Assembly: GCA_026627065.1 (NCBI GenBank)
Contig: JAPNUO010000008.1
Coordinates: forward strand, 1-64,000
DNA length: 64,000 bases
DNA from: Bacillota bacterium
Lineage (GTDB): Bacteria; Bacillota; Sulfobacillia; Sulfobacillales; Sulfobacillaceae
Direction: 5' to 3'
The notes under the pieces are model-generated. The model did no database searches. It saw only the letters and a list, made by a program, of their open reading frames with translations, and was not told the DNA's origin. Made by a program: the position numbers and the translations under genes. Position 1 is the stretch's first letter. Each line of letters starts with the position of its first letter. Positions 25,746 to 34,824 of the stretch are shown here, piece by piece.

Positions 25746-26837
25746 ATGAGTAAAGCGGTGCGGGTGCGCGACGTGGTGATCGGCGGAGGCGCTCCGGTGC
25801 GAGTTCAAGGCATGACCAAAACCGACACGCGCGACGTGAAAAGCACCATCGACGAAATTTACCGCTATAAAGACGTGGGATGCGAAATTGTGCGGGTGGC
25901 CGTCCCGGACATGGAAGCCGCCCAAGCGGTAGGCGCCATCGTTCGCCAGTCTCCCATTCCGGTGGTCGCGGATATTCACTTTGACTATCGATTAGCGCTG
26001 GAAGTGATTCGCCAAGGCGTGGACAAACTCCGGCTCAATCCCGGCAACATCGGCAGCCGGGAGCGCGTCGAAAAGGTCGTGCAGGCGGCCAAAGAGCGGG
26101 AGATCCCCATCCGCATCGGCGTGAACTCCGGGTCCATTGAAAAGTCGCTCTTGCACGACCTTGGCCGGACGGCGGAGGCGATGGTCACCTCAGCGGCCAA
26201 GCATATTCAGATTTTGAACGACTTGGACTACGACAACATTGTCGTGTCGCTCAAGGCGTCCGACGTGCCCACGATGGTGGCAGCGTACCGCTTGATGGCA
26301 AAGCGTTATGACTACCCGTTGCACCTCGGGGTGACGGAGGCGGGCACCGCCTTTCAAGGCACCATCAAGTCGGCGGTGGGCATTGGCATTTTGCTCTCCG
26401 AGGGGATCGGGGATACCATTCGAATTTCCTTGTCCGCCCCCGGGGAGGAGGAGATTCGCGTGGCGTGGGAAATTTTGAAGAGCCTAAAGCTCCGCGACCG
26501 GGGCGCCAACTTGGTGGCATGCCCGACGTGTGGCCGTCTACAGTTTGACATGTGGCCAGTGACCAACGAGTTGGAGCGGCGCTTGGCGACCATCGCTGAA
26601 CCCTTGACGGTGGCGGTCATGGGATGTGCTGTGAACGGGCCCGGGGAAGCGCGCGAGGCGGATGTGGGACTCGCTGGGGGAAAAAAGATGGGGCTCATCT
26701 TCCGCCATGGACAAATTGTGCGGCGGGTGGAGGAAGCCGACATGGTCGAAGAGTTGTGGAAAGAAATCCAAGATGCAGCTGAGGAGGTTCGAGCGCGTGG
26801 AAAACGTGCTGAAAGAGATCACTCCGAAATCGGTTGA
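25746..26837 (+). CDS. ispG: 4-hydroxy-3-methylbut-2-en-1-yl diphosphate synthase
   Basis: A 363-residue iron-sulfur enzyme of the MEP pathway that reduces MEcPP to HMBPP. The [4Fe-4S] cysteines are in CPTCGR near residue 260 and in MGCAVNGPGEA near residue 295. VRVQGMTKTDTRD at the start is typical. ATG 25746 follows AAAGGAGG. The last 41 bases overlap proS. Confidence 0.96.
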   Translation: MSKAVRVRDVVIGGGAPVRVQGMTKTDTRDVKSTIDEIYRYKDVGCEIVRVAVPDMEAAQAVGAIVRQSPIPVVADIHFDYRLALEVIRQGVDKLRLNPGNIGSRERVEKVVQAAKEREIPIRIGVNSGSIEKSLLHDLGRTAEAMVTSAAKHIQILNDLDYDNIVVSLKASDVPTMVAAYRLMAKRYDYPLHLGVTEAGTAFQGTIKSAVGIGILLSEGIGDTIRISLSAPGEEEIRVAWEILKSLKLRDRGANLVACPTCGRLQFDMWPVTNELERRLATIAEPLTVAVMGCAVNGPGEAREADVGLAGGKKMGLIFRHGQIVRRVEEADMVEELWKEIQDAAEEVRARGKRAERDHSEIG

Positions 26838-28227
26838 TTACTCCCAATGGTATGTCGATGTGATCACCAAGGCTGACCTCGTCGATTACGCGCCAATGAA
26901 GGGTTTTATGGTGATCAAGCCGTACGGTTATCGCATTTGGGAGTTCATTCAGGAGGCGATGAACCGGGAATTCCGTGCGACAGGACACGAAAACGCGTAC
27001 TTTCCACTGCTGATTCCCGAACATCTCTTGACTAAGGAAGCCGAACACGTGGAAGGGTTTTCCCCGGAAGTGGCCTGGGTGACCATGGGCGGGGGGGAGC
27101 CTCTCAGCGAGCGATTGGCTGTGCGCCCCACCTCGGAGACCATCATTGGTGCCATGTATGCCAAATGGATTCAAAGCTATCGAGATCTTCCGGTGCTCAT
27201 GAACCAGTGGTGCAACGTTGTGCGATGGGAGAAAGCGACGCGACCGTTTTTGCGCACCACCGAATTTTTGTGGCAGGAGGGTCATACGGTTCACCGCACC
27301 CGCGAAGAGGCCGAAGCCGAAACGCTACAACAGCTGAGAATTTATCAACGCGTCATCGAGAAGGAGCTGGCCATTCCCGTGGTGGCGGGGAGAAAGAGCG
27401 CTGGCGAGCGCTTTGCCGGCGCGGTGGAGACTTACACGTTGGAAGCGTTGATGGGGGACGGCCGCGCGCTCCAAATTGCCACCTCTCATTTTCTCGGGCA
27501 AAATTTTGCTCAAGCTTTTGACATTCAATTTTTGGACGAGGATGGGGTGCTCAAGTACGGTTGGACGACGTCGTGGGGCAGTTCCACGCGCATGATCGGG
27601 GGATTGATTATGGTCCACGGCGATGACAAAGGCCTGCGCCTGCCGCCGCGCGTGGCGCCCATTCAGGTGGTCATTGTCCCGATTATGCGGGGGGCAGAGC
27701 GGGAGACGGTGCTAGCCTACGCCACCCGCCTCAAGGATCTTCTGGAAGTCAAATTTCGCGTGCGTTTAGACGCGCGGCCCGAGTTTACCCCCGGCTACAA
27801 GTACAACGACTGGGAAATGCGGGGCGTGCCGTTGCGCATTGAGGTGGGTCCCCGCGACGTGGCCAACGGTTCGGTGGTGTTAGCACGCCGCGATACGGGC
27901 GCGAAGGCCACGGTAAGCTGGGATGCCGTGGAGTCGACCGTGGAAGGGTGGCTAGACGAGATTCAAAGACACCTCTTTGAGGAAGCGCGCCAGCGACTCA
28001 GCGAGCGCACGGTGGCGGTGACGGATTATCGCGAGGCGGCTCGATACGGATATCGTGGGTTTTTTACCGGCGACTGGTGCGGGCAAGAAGCGTGTGCTGA
28101 CCAAATTAAAGCGGAGACGGGGATGACCATCCGTTGCCTTCCCCTGGACGCGCACCCCATGACCGGGCGATGCGTTGTGTGTCAGGAAGATGCCTCCGAG
28201 CGCATGGTATTTGCGCGGGCATATTAG
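26797..28227 (+). CDS. proS: Prolyl-tRNA synthetase, archaeal/eukaryotic-like (ProS type 3)
   Basis: A 476-residue class II aminoacyl-tRNA synthetase charging tRNA-Pro. Motif 2/3 segments RPTSETIIGAMYAKWI, RTTEFLWQEGHTVH and WGSSTRMIGGLIMVHGDD are the type-3 form; the bacterial editing (INS) insertion is absent and the C-terminal zinc-type domain with CGQEACADQIK and CVVCQEDA ends in ARAY, as in archaeal-type enzymes. GTG 26797 has GAGGAGG nine bases upstream. It sits inside the bacterial ispG-proS-polC order. Confidence 0.95.
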   Translation: MENVLKEITPKSVDYSQWYVDVITKADLVDYAPMKGFMVIKPYGYRIWEFIQEAMNREFRATGHENAYFPLLIPEHLLTKEAEHVEGFSPEVAWVTMGGGEPLSERLAVRPTSETIIGAMYAKWIQSYRDLPVLMNQWCNVVRWEKATRPFLRTTEFLWQEGHTVHRTREEAEAETLQQLRIYQRVIEKELAIPVVAGRKSAGERFAGAVETYTLEALMGDGRALQIATSHFLGQNFAQAFDIQFLDEDGVLKYGWTTSWGSSTRMIGGLIMVHGDDKGLRLPPRVAPIQVVIVPIMRGAERETVLAYATRLKDLLEVKFRVRLDARPEFTPGYKYNDWEMRGVPLRIEVGPRDVANGSVVLARRDTGAKATVSWDAVESTVEGWLDEIQRHLFEEARQRLSERTVAVTDYREAARYGYRGFFTGDWCGQEACADQIKAETGMTIRCLPLDAHPMTGRCVVCQEDASERMVFARAY

Positions 28228-28265
28228 AGACAAGAGGCACATCTCATGGGGGTAGGGGTGGTGTC

Positions 28266-28901
28266 ATGGGTGGTTGGGTGTCGGCGGTGATCCCGGCCTA
28301 CAACGAAGCTGCAAATATCGGATCCGTGCTATCCGTGTTGCAATCCGTGCCGGAAATTGGCGAGATCATTGTGGTGGACGACGGCTCGGAGGACAATACG
28401 GCGGAAGTGGCGCGGCAGCACGGCGCGTTTGTGGTCTCGCTTTCAGAAAATCAGGGGAAAGGGGGCGCGATGAAAGCGGGCGCGTCCATTGCCCGGGGGG
28501 ATATTTTGCTGTTTTTGGACGCTGATTTAGTGGGCTTAACCGCCAAGCACGTGCAAGAACTCATCCACCCGGTGCTGACGGGCGAGACGGATGCCACGGT
28601 CGGAATTTTTGAAGGCGGCCGTCCATCCACCGACTGGGCTCAAGCGTTGGCGCCCTTCCTCTCCGGTCAGCGAGCCATTCGCCGCCAACTGCTGGTCGGT
28701 TTCGAACATATTGATATGGCGGGTTACGGTGTCGAGCTTCAACTGCACCGTCAACTCAAGCGCATGGGCATTTCTCCACGGGAAGTGGTCTTGCGGGATG
28801 TGACCCAGGTGGTCAAAGAAGAAAAGCTGGGCCTGGTCAAGGGGTTTTCCGCCCGCATGCGCATGTATTGGGAAATTATTCGGGAAATTCCGCGCATCTA
28901 A
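28266..28901 (+). CDS. Family 2 glycosyltransferase
   Basis: A 211-residue GT-A fold transferase. AVIPAYNEAANIGSVL opens the nucleotide-binding domain, VVDDGSEDNTAEVA and LFLDADL give the two aspartate motifs that bind the sugar-nucleotide and metal, and NQGKGGAMKAG is typical of the dolichyl-phosphate mannose synthase and glucosyl-3-phosphoglycerate synthase-like group. No membrane helix is seen. Acceptor and donor are unknown. The ribosome binding site is poor (G-rich). Confidence 0.85.
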   Translation: MGGWVSAVIPAYNEAANIGSVLSVLQSVPEIGEIIVVDDGSEDNTAEVARQHGAFVVSLSENQGKGGAMKAGASIARGDILLFLDADLVGLTAKHVQELIHPVLTGETDATVGIFEGGRPSTDWAQALAPFLSGQRAIRRQLLVGFEHIDMAGYGVELQLHRQLKRMGISPREVVLRDVTQVVKEEKLGLVKGFSARMRMYWEIIREIPRI

Positions 28902-28918
28902 AGCCAATGAGGTGGGGG

Positions 28919-31900
28919 ATGAAGGAGCATCGGTTTGCGGCATGGCAGCATGCCCAAGGATGGGATGACGGCAGGATTCACGTGGACGTTGTGGAGCGTC
29001 AGGCCGACGGGGTCACCGTGTGGTATCGCGGTGCCCTTCCGGAGAGCGAAGCCTTTCGCCTCGAGGCGCTGGCAGAAGAATTGTCCCGAAGCTGGCGGGT
29101 GGCGGTAAGGTTTCGTCCGCAGCCTCAATCCGTGAATGACGTGCGCCAGCGAATTCTGGCGCTCTTTCATGAAGAGCAGCCGGGTCTGGCCCAAGCGCTG
29201 TCCCATACAGGGGATATTGAGGTCGCCGAAGACAAAGTCGTGATCGTGTTTCCCGACCGGGTGACCGAAGCGGTCTTTCACCGGTGGGGGGGGACAGCGC
29301 GCCTTAAACGGACGCTCCCGGAAGTCCGGGACCGGGCTGTTCACGTCAAGGTTAAAACGCTGCCGCCGCCCCCCGCGCCTGAGCCGGTGGTGGTGGAGGC
29401 GCCGCGGAGTGCGCGCCAAGTCCTGGGGCAAGAGGTCGACCCCGGAGCGGCCATGCGCCTCGATCAACTGCCAGCCAAGGGGGACGTGACGGTCAAGGGA
29501 CGGGTGTTTCGGCGGGAGGTGAAGGAGTCCCGCGACGGAAGTCGTCACTTTGCCTGGACCATTAGCGATGATTTCGGCGCTGTACGCCTAAGATATAGTG
29601 AGCGACGGGGACAGGTTGCCCTGGATCCGGAGTTTTGGCCCGAAGGCACGTACGTGGCAGTTCACGGTACCCTGGAGGTGGACAAGTTTAGCGAAGAACT
29701 GCAGGTGCGGGTGAAAAATGGCCAAGCTATCGCACCGCCGCCGCGTTGGGAAACCCCAGGCCGGCCCCGGGTGGAGTTGCACGTTCACAGCAAGATGAGC
29801 GCCATGGACGGCGTCATTGCTCCCAAAGAAGTGTTCGAAGCGGCGCGGGAAGTGGGCATGCCGGCGGTAGCCATCGTCGACCACGGCGTGGTGCAAACTT
29901 ATCCGGAAGCCCAAAGTTTGGAGCGGGCGACGGGCGTGCGGGCGCTGTACGGTGTGGAAGTGTACATGGTGGACACCGAAGTGTCGCCATGGCAAGGATC
30001 GCTGTGGGACGATTGGGAAGATCGTCCATTTGTCGTGGTCGACGTCGAGACCACGGGATTGAGCCCCCGCCGACACCAGGTGATTGAGCTGGGAGCGGTC
30101 AAAGTCTTTCAGGGACAAGTCATCGATCGTTTTCACCGGTTGGTGCGGCCAACGCGGCGTGTCTCGGAGGCGACCCGGCGCATTACTCGAATCCGGGATG
30201 ATGAGCTCGAGCGCGGCGTGGAGGAAGACGCCATGTGGCAGGACTTTTTCCAGTTTGCCGAGGGTAGCTGGATTGCGGCGCACAATGCAAGGTTTGACCT
30301 CGGATTTCTGCGGTGGGCCTTCGAGCGGTTGATGCCTGGAAGCGCCTACGACCCCATGGCTTTGGATACCCTGGCGTTAGCGCGCGCTGTCTTGCCCGGA
30401 TTGAAAAGTTATGGATTAGAAGCGCTCACGGACCATTACCGCATTGGCCTCGATCGGCACCACCGGGCGCTGGACGACGCCGAGGCGACGGCGGAGCTGA
30501 CCCTGCGGCTCTTAGCGGAGTTGAAAGCCCGCCACCCCAGCTATCGACCGGGCCAAATGCTACCGGTCAGTTATACCGTCGGCCGTCCGACCCCAGTCGT
30601 GTTGCTGGTGAAGCGCGAAGACGGGCTGCCCGAACTTTACCGGTTGATTTCGGCCTCCCACCTCAGTTACTTTCACCGCGTCCCGCGGGTCCCGCGCCAG
30701 TTGATCGAGCGGGGACGCGAGCATTGGCTGATTGGGTCGCCCTTTCACGACGGCGAGATTCAAGAGGCGCTGTTTCGTCATGCGAGTAAGGCTGAGCGGG
30801 AGGCGCTGGCGCGCTTTTACGATTATTGGGAGATCGTGCCGCCCTTGGCCGCCATGAGCCTGACCACGGAGGAGATGCTCGACGGCGCCGACGCCTTTCA
30901 AGCCTACGTCGAAGAGTTGATCCAGTGGGGACGCCAGGCGCAGAAGCTGGTGGTGGCCGTATCGGACGCCCATTATTTGCGCCCCCAGCATCACGTGTAC
31001 CGGGAAGTCTTGGCCGCGACTGCCAAAGGCGAACTGCACCAAGCCGACGATCGGCTCTACCTGCGCTCCGGCCAAGAAATGGTGGAGGAATTGGCGTTTT
31101 TATCCCCCGCCGACCAGGAATGGGTCATTTTTGAAGCCCCGACAGCCATTATGGAATCCCTCGAGCCCATGAAACCGGTGCCTTCTGGCCTCTTTTCTCC
31201 CCACTTGCCGGAAGCGGAGGAGGTGGTAAGCCAGGAGTCGTGGCGGCGGGCCCGCGCGCTGTACGGCGATCCGCTGCCGGAGATCGTCGCCCAGCGTTTG
31301 GAAAAGGAAGTGCACTCCATTGTTTCGCATGGCTTTTCTAGCATTTACTATATCGCCCATCGCCTCGTGCAAAAATCCTTAGACGACGGGTATCTGGTGG
31401 GCTCCCGGGGGTCGGTCGGTTCGTCGTTGGTGGCGACCCTGCTGAATATTACGGAGGTCAATCCTCTGCCGCCCCATTATCGCTGTCCCCATTGCCAATG
31501 GACCGATTTTGACGTGGACCCGACCATCGGATCAGGGTTTGACCTGCCGCCGCGCCTTTGCCCTCGCTGTCAAACCCCGTTGATTGGCGACGGCCAAGAT
31601 ATTCCCTTTGAGACGTTTTTGGGTTTCGAGGGGGACAAGGTGCCGGATATCGATTTGAATTTTTCCGGCGAATACCAGCCGGAGATTCATCGCTATACGG
31701 AAGTCCTGTTTGGGGAGGGCCACGTCTTTCGCGCGGGAACCATTGCGACGGTTGCGGACAAAACGGCCTTTGGCTTGGTCAAGGCATGGGCCAGGGAAAC
31801 TGGTCGCGCCCTGTCGGGGGCGGTCACGGATTGGCTCGCTTCCCAGCTGACCGGCGTCAAGCGTACCACGGGCCAACATCCCGGAGGGCTGATGGTCGTG

Positions 31901-33064
31901 CCGGAAAACGAGGACATTCATCATTTTACGCCCGTGCAGCATCCGGCCGATGACAAGAACTCGGACGTAGTGACTACGCACTTTGACTACCATTCCATTG
32001 AAGGACGGTTGTTAAAGCTGGACCTCTTGGGCCACGACGATCCGACGGTCATCCGAATGCTGGAGGACTTGACGGGTGTTCCGGCTAAAACGGTGCCCTT
32101 TCAAGACGAGGCGACCATGAGCCTTTTTCGCGATGTGAGCGCCCTCGGGGTGAAACCTGAGGAGATCGGCACCTCCGTGGGCAGCCTCGGCATCCCCGAG
32201 TTTGGAACGCGCTTTGTGCGACAAATGCTGGTCGAAACGCGGCCCAAGACCTTTGCCGAATTAGTGCGGATTTCGGGGTTGTCTCACGGAACGGAAGTGT
32301 GGACAAACAACGCCCAGGAGCTCATCCGCCAAAAAATCGCCACCCTTTCGGAAGTGATCGCGACTCGCGACGACATCATGACCTACCTGTTAAGCCGGGG
32401 ACTGCCCCCCAAGGTGGCCTTTGCCATTTCCGAGTCGGTCCGCAAGGGGAAAGGACTGAGTGACGACCATGTGCAGGTCATGAAAGCTCAGGGCGTGCCG
32501 GACTGGTATATTGAGTCCTGCCGCCGCATCAGCTACCTGTTTCCCAAGGCTCACGCGGCGGCCTACGTCATGATGGGATGGCGGATCGCATGGTACAAGG
32601 TGCATCATCCGTTGGCTTACTATGCGACCTACTTTTCCGTGCGCGCCGATGATTTTGACGCCGAAACGGTGTTAGGCGGACTCAAGCGGGTAAATCAGAC
32701 GCTTGCCGCGATTGAAGAGAAGGGTCAGGAAGCGAGCCCCAAAGAGAAAAACTTGGTGACGGTCCTTGAAGTGGCGCGCGAGATGCTGGCTCGCGGGTAT
32801 CGTTTCTATCCCATAGATTTGGAGCGATCGCACGCCACGCGCTTCCTCATCGAAAAGGAAGGCCTTCTCATTCCCTTTGCCGCCTTGCCGGGACTAGGGG
32901 TCAACGCTGCGCGCCACATCATCGAAGCCCGCGAGACGCAACCGTTCCTCTCGATCGACGACCTCCGTCAGCGGGCGCGGCTTTCGAAAAGTGTGGTGGA
33001 CTTGCTGAAAAAACACGGCGCGCTGGATCATCTGGGCGAAACGAGCCAGCTCGGGTTTTTTTAA
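28919..33064 (+). CDS. polC: DNA polymerase III subunit alpha, PolC type
   Basis: The 1381-residue replicative polymerase of Firmicutes. Order of domains: N-terminal region, OB fold (about 190-270), PHP domain starting at ELHVHSKMSAMDG near residue 285, with the 3'-5' proofreading exonuclease inserted in it (VVDVETTGL near 372, then HNARFD), the rest of PHP, a four-cysteine zinc segment (CPHC...CPRC near 855-880), and the C-family palm with PDIDLNFSGEYQ carrying catalytic aspartates. ATG 28919 has GAGGTGG upstream. The gene ends in a T-rich stretch and is followed after two bases by an MFS gene, not by rimP. Confidence 0.97.
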   Translation: MKEHRFAAWQHAQGWDDGRIHVDVVERQADGVTVWYRGALPESEAFRLEALAEELSRSWRVAVRFRPQPQSVNDVRQRILALFHEEQPGLAQALSHTGDIEVAEDKVVIVFPDRVTEAVFHRWGGTARLKRTLPEVRDRAVHVKVKTLPPPPAPEPVVVEAPRSARQVLGQEVDPGAAMRLDQLPAKGDVTVKGRVFRREVKESRDGSRHFAWTISDDFGAVRLRYSERRGQVALDPEFWPEGTYVAVHGTLEVDKFSEELQVRVKNGQAIAPPPRWETPGRPRVELHVHSKMSAMDGVIAPKEVFEAAREVGMPAVAIVDHGVVQTYPEAQSLERATGVRALYGVEVYMVDTEVSPWQGSLWDDWEDRPFVVVDVETTGLSPRRHQVIELGAVKVFQGQVIDRFHRLVRPTRRVSEATRRITRIRDDELERGVEEDAMWQDFFQFAEGSWIAAHNARFDLGFLRWAFERLMPGSAYDPMALDTLALARAVLPGLKSYGLEALTDHYRIGLDRHHRALDDAEATAELTLRLLAELKARHPSYRPGQMLPVSYTVGRPTPVVLLVKREDGLPELYRLISASHLSYFHRVPRVPRQLIERGREHWLIGSPFHDGEIQEALFRHASKAEREALARFYDYWEIVPPLAAMSLTTEEMLDGADAFQAYVEELIQWGRQAQKLVVAVSDAHYLRPQHHVYREVLAATAKGELHQADDRLYLRSGQEMVEELAFLSPADQEWVIFEAPTAIMESLEPMKPVPSGLFSPHLPEAEEVVSQESWRRARALYGDPLPEIVAQRLEKEVHSIVSHGFSSIYYIAHRLVQKSLDDGYLVGSRGSVGSSLVATLLNITEVNPLPPHYRCPHCQWTDFDVDPTIGSGFDLPPRLCPRCQTPLIGDGQDIPFETFLGFEGDKVPDIDLNFSGEYQPEIHRYTEVLFGEGHVFRAGTIATVADKTAFGLVKAWARETGRALSGAVTDWLASQLTGVKRTTGQHPGGLMVVPENEDIHHFTPVQHPADDKNSDVVTTHFDYHSIEGRLLKLDLLGHDDPTVIRMLEDLTGVPAKTVPFQDEATMSLFRDVSALGVKPEEIGTSVGSLGIPEFGTRFVRQMLVETRPKTFAELVRISGLSHGTEVWTNNAQELIRQKIATLSEVIATRDDIMTYLLSRGLPPKVAFAISESVRKGKGLSDDHVQVMKAQGVPDWYIESCRRISYLFPKAHAAAYVMMGWRIAWYKVHHPLAYYATYFSVRADDFDAETVLGGLKRVNQTLAAIEEKGQEASPKEKNLVTVLEVAREMLARGYRFYPIDLERSHATRFLIEKEGLLIPFAALPGLGVNAARHIIEARETQPFLSIDDLRQRARLSKSVVDLLKKHGALDHLGETSQLGFF

Positions 33065-33066
33065 AC

Positions 33067-34242
33067 ATGGCAGTCATGTCTCAACGGGCGAGCCGGCGGA
33101 ATGAGCGGGCTTTTTGGGGCGTATTACTGGCGGATTTTGTGGTGCAGACGGGTTTCGGCGCCATTTTGCCCTTGTTGCCGGAGTTTGTCACGCAGCGAGG
33201 ATTTCCCCGCGGTGCGATGGGTTTCATGGCCGCGGCCTACGCGCTGGTGTCTTTTTTAGCGCAGCTGGGGTTGGGTCCCGTGGCAGACAAAGTCGGGCTC
33301 AAGTGGCTCATCGTGAGCGGTAGTGTGGTGGAAGCCCTCGGCACGGCCGGGTTTCTGTTGCACGGGGGGACGGTTTGGTATGTGGGCTGCCGTGTCGTGC
33401 AGGGGTTGGGCAGTGCTGGCGTCATTCCGGCGGCCAACGCACTAGTGGCGGCCTTTGTCCCGCCTGAACGACGAGGGCGCGCCTACGGTATGATGGCGGC
33501 GGCGGGGAGCGCGGGGTTCGCCGTGGGCCCTGTCCTCGGAGGACTGGCCGGGGCCAGCTTAGGGTTGGCAGCGCCGTTTGTCATTGGGGTTGTCCTGAAT
33601 CTGGCGGCAACGGCGGTCAGCCTGGTCTGGATTTCCCCCGTGACCGGCGAGGGCGGCGTCTGGCAGGGGACGATAGGTGCGCTATACCCGCTGTTGGCCC
33701 GGGTGTGGCCCTATTTTTGGGTCATGTTTTCGTGGACCGGCCTTACGGGCATGTACGATACCAGCTGGAGCCTCTACATGGCCTGGCTGGGGGCGAGTCG
33801 CTGGGTCATTGGCTTGTCCTTTACGCTGTACGCGTTGCCGCTCTTTGCGTTCAATCTAGTGGGGGGCCGCATTGCCGATCGGCCTCACCGGCGTCAGCTG
33901 ATCATTGTGGCGGGCACTATGCTGCAAGCTCTCACGGTGCTGGGGTATGCGTTATCGCGCTCGGCGTGGCTGTCGATAGCTATTTCGGTCGTTGAGGCGG
34001 GCGCCATGAGCCTCACCGGTCCCGCACTGTCGGCCGCGGTGATGGAGGATACGCCGAACGAGTTGCGGGGCGGCCTGCAAAGTTGGTTTCAGGCAAGCGG
34101 CACCCTCGGGGCGACGATTATGGCGTTGGTATCCGGACCGCTTTTAGTCAAAGATCCCAATCATCCGTTCTATTTGGGAGCCGCCGTGTTGTGGCTCACT
34201 TCCTTGGGCGTGGCCGGAGTCTGGAAGCCGTGGAGGCAGTAG
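33067..34242 (+). CDS. MFS transporter, multidrug-efflux-like
   Basis: A 391-residue membrane protein with about 12 helices. Features fit the DHA1-type drug/H+ antiporters: LPLLPEFV in helix 1, GPVADKVGLK after helix 2, GLGSAGVIPAANALVAAFVPPERRGRAYG (split motif B/C region), and GGRIADRPHRRQ in the second half. Substrate unknown. It starts two bases after the polC stop with no ribosome binding site of its own, so translation is probably coupled to polC. In most relatives this position is held by rimP. Confidence 0.85.
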   Translation: MAVMSQRASRRNERAFWGVLLADFVVQTGFGAILPLLPEFVTQRGFPRGAMGFMAAAYALVSFLAQLGLGPVADKVGLKWLIVSGSVVEALGTAGFLLHGGTVWYVGCRVVQGLGSAGVIPAANALVAAFVPPERRGRAYGMMAAAGSAGFAVGPVLGGLAGASLGLAAPFVIGVVLNLAATAVSLVWISPVTGEGGVWQGTIGALYPLLARVWPYFWVMFSWTGLTGMYDTSWSLYMAWLGASRWVIGLSFTLYALPLFAFNLVGGRIADRPHRRQLIIVAGTMLQALTVLGYALSRSAWLSIAISVVEAGAMSLTGPALSAAVMEDTPNELRGGLQSWFQASGTLGATIMALVSGPLLVKDPNHPFYLGAAVLWLTSLGVAGVWKPWRQ

Positions 34243-34419
34243 GCGCGTCACGTGCAGCATTTCTAGGTATATGCCGCTTCCGAATTGTTGAGGTAGCGTT
34301 ATGGTAAGATCCTGAATCAGCGTCAATAGCTGTGCGACCTCCGCCAGGTACAGGAAGCCCAGAAACCTTGTGAATCGATAGCGGCCTCGGAGTCGGCCCG
34401 TTGCTCAGGTGATGGAGAG

Positions 34420-34620
34420 TCAGGGTTTTACCGCAATAACCGTTGACACTGGCACTGTCGCCATGCCGTGAGGTGCACCGGCTGGCATCAGCTGCAGATC
34501 ACGTGAGCATCCGTCCACGGTAACCGCCCAAATCCGGTCCCGGGTAGGCGACAAACTACGTCGGATGAGCGGAGGAGATCATCGGGCAACGTGCGAATCA
34601 CCACCGGGCCAATGTTACTC
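34420..34620 (-). pseudogene. Decayed coding remnant, family unknown
   Basis: Within the otherwise gene-free 34243-34824 stretch, the minus strand reads as protein-like in two frames that join with one frameshift: SNIGPVVIRTLPDDLLRSSDV, then SPTRDRIWAVTVDGC through to VIAVKP and a stop. It looks like the tail of a degraded gene, possibly a beta-propeller, but I cannot name it. The rest of the stretch holds nothing I can support apart from the palindrome at 34724. Confidence 0.25.
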
Positions 34621-34723
34621 ATCATTCATCTTGTGTCAGCTTGTGCCGTTCTCGCCTCTAGATCCCGCAGGCTGTATCATAAAACCGCCGAGATTTTGTA
34701 GATTGTGGTCCAAGGAATTTTCT

Positions 34724-34737
34724 AATTGTGAACAATT
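34724..34737. promoter_or_regulatory. 14-bp palindrome, operator candidate upstream of the HNH gene
   Basis: AATTGTGAACAATT: two six-base arms around GA, in AT-rich DNA about 90 bases before the HNH start codon. Its form resembles binding sites of LacI- or Crp-type dimers. No regulator gene is adjacent. Confidence 0.4.
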
Positions 34738-34824
34738 ATGCACCGGTTGAAAACGAAAAGCGTAGAAAGGATAGATGGTGTCCGCTGCCACCATCATTGA
34801 TATTGCTGAACGGGGGAGCAAAAA

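Noticed and set aside
33041..33062. Terminator at the end of polC (CGAG/CTCG followed by seven T)
   Set aside because: Only a four-base-pair stem, inside coding sequence; the T run encodes the final phenylalanines.
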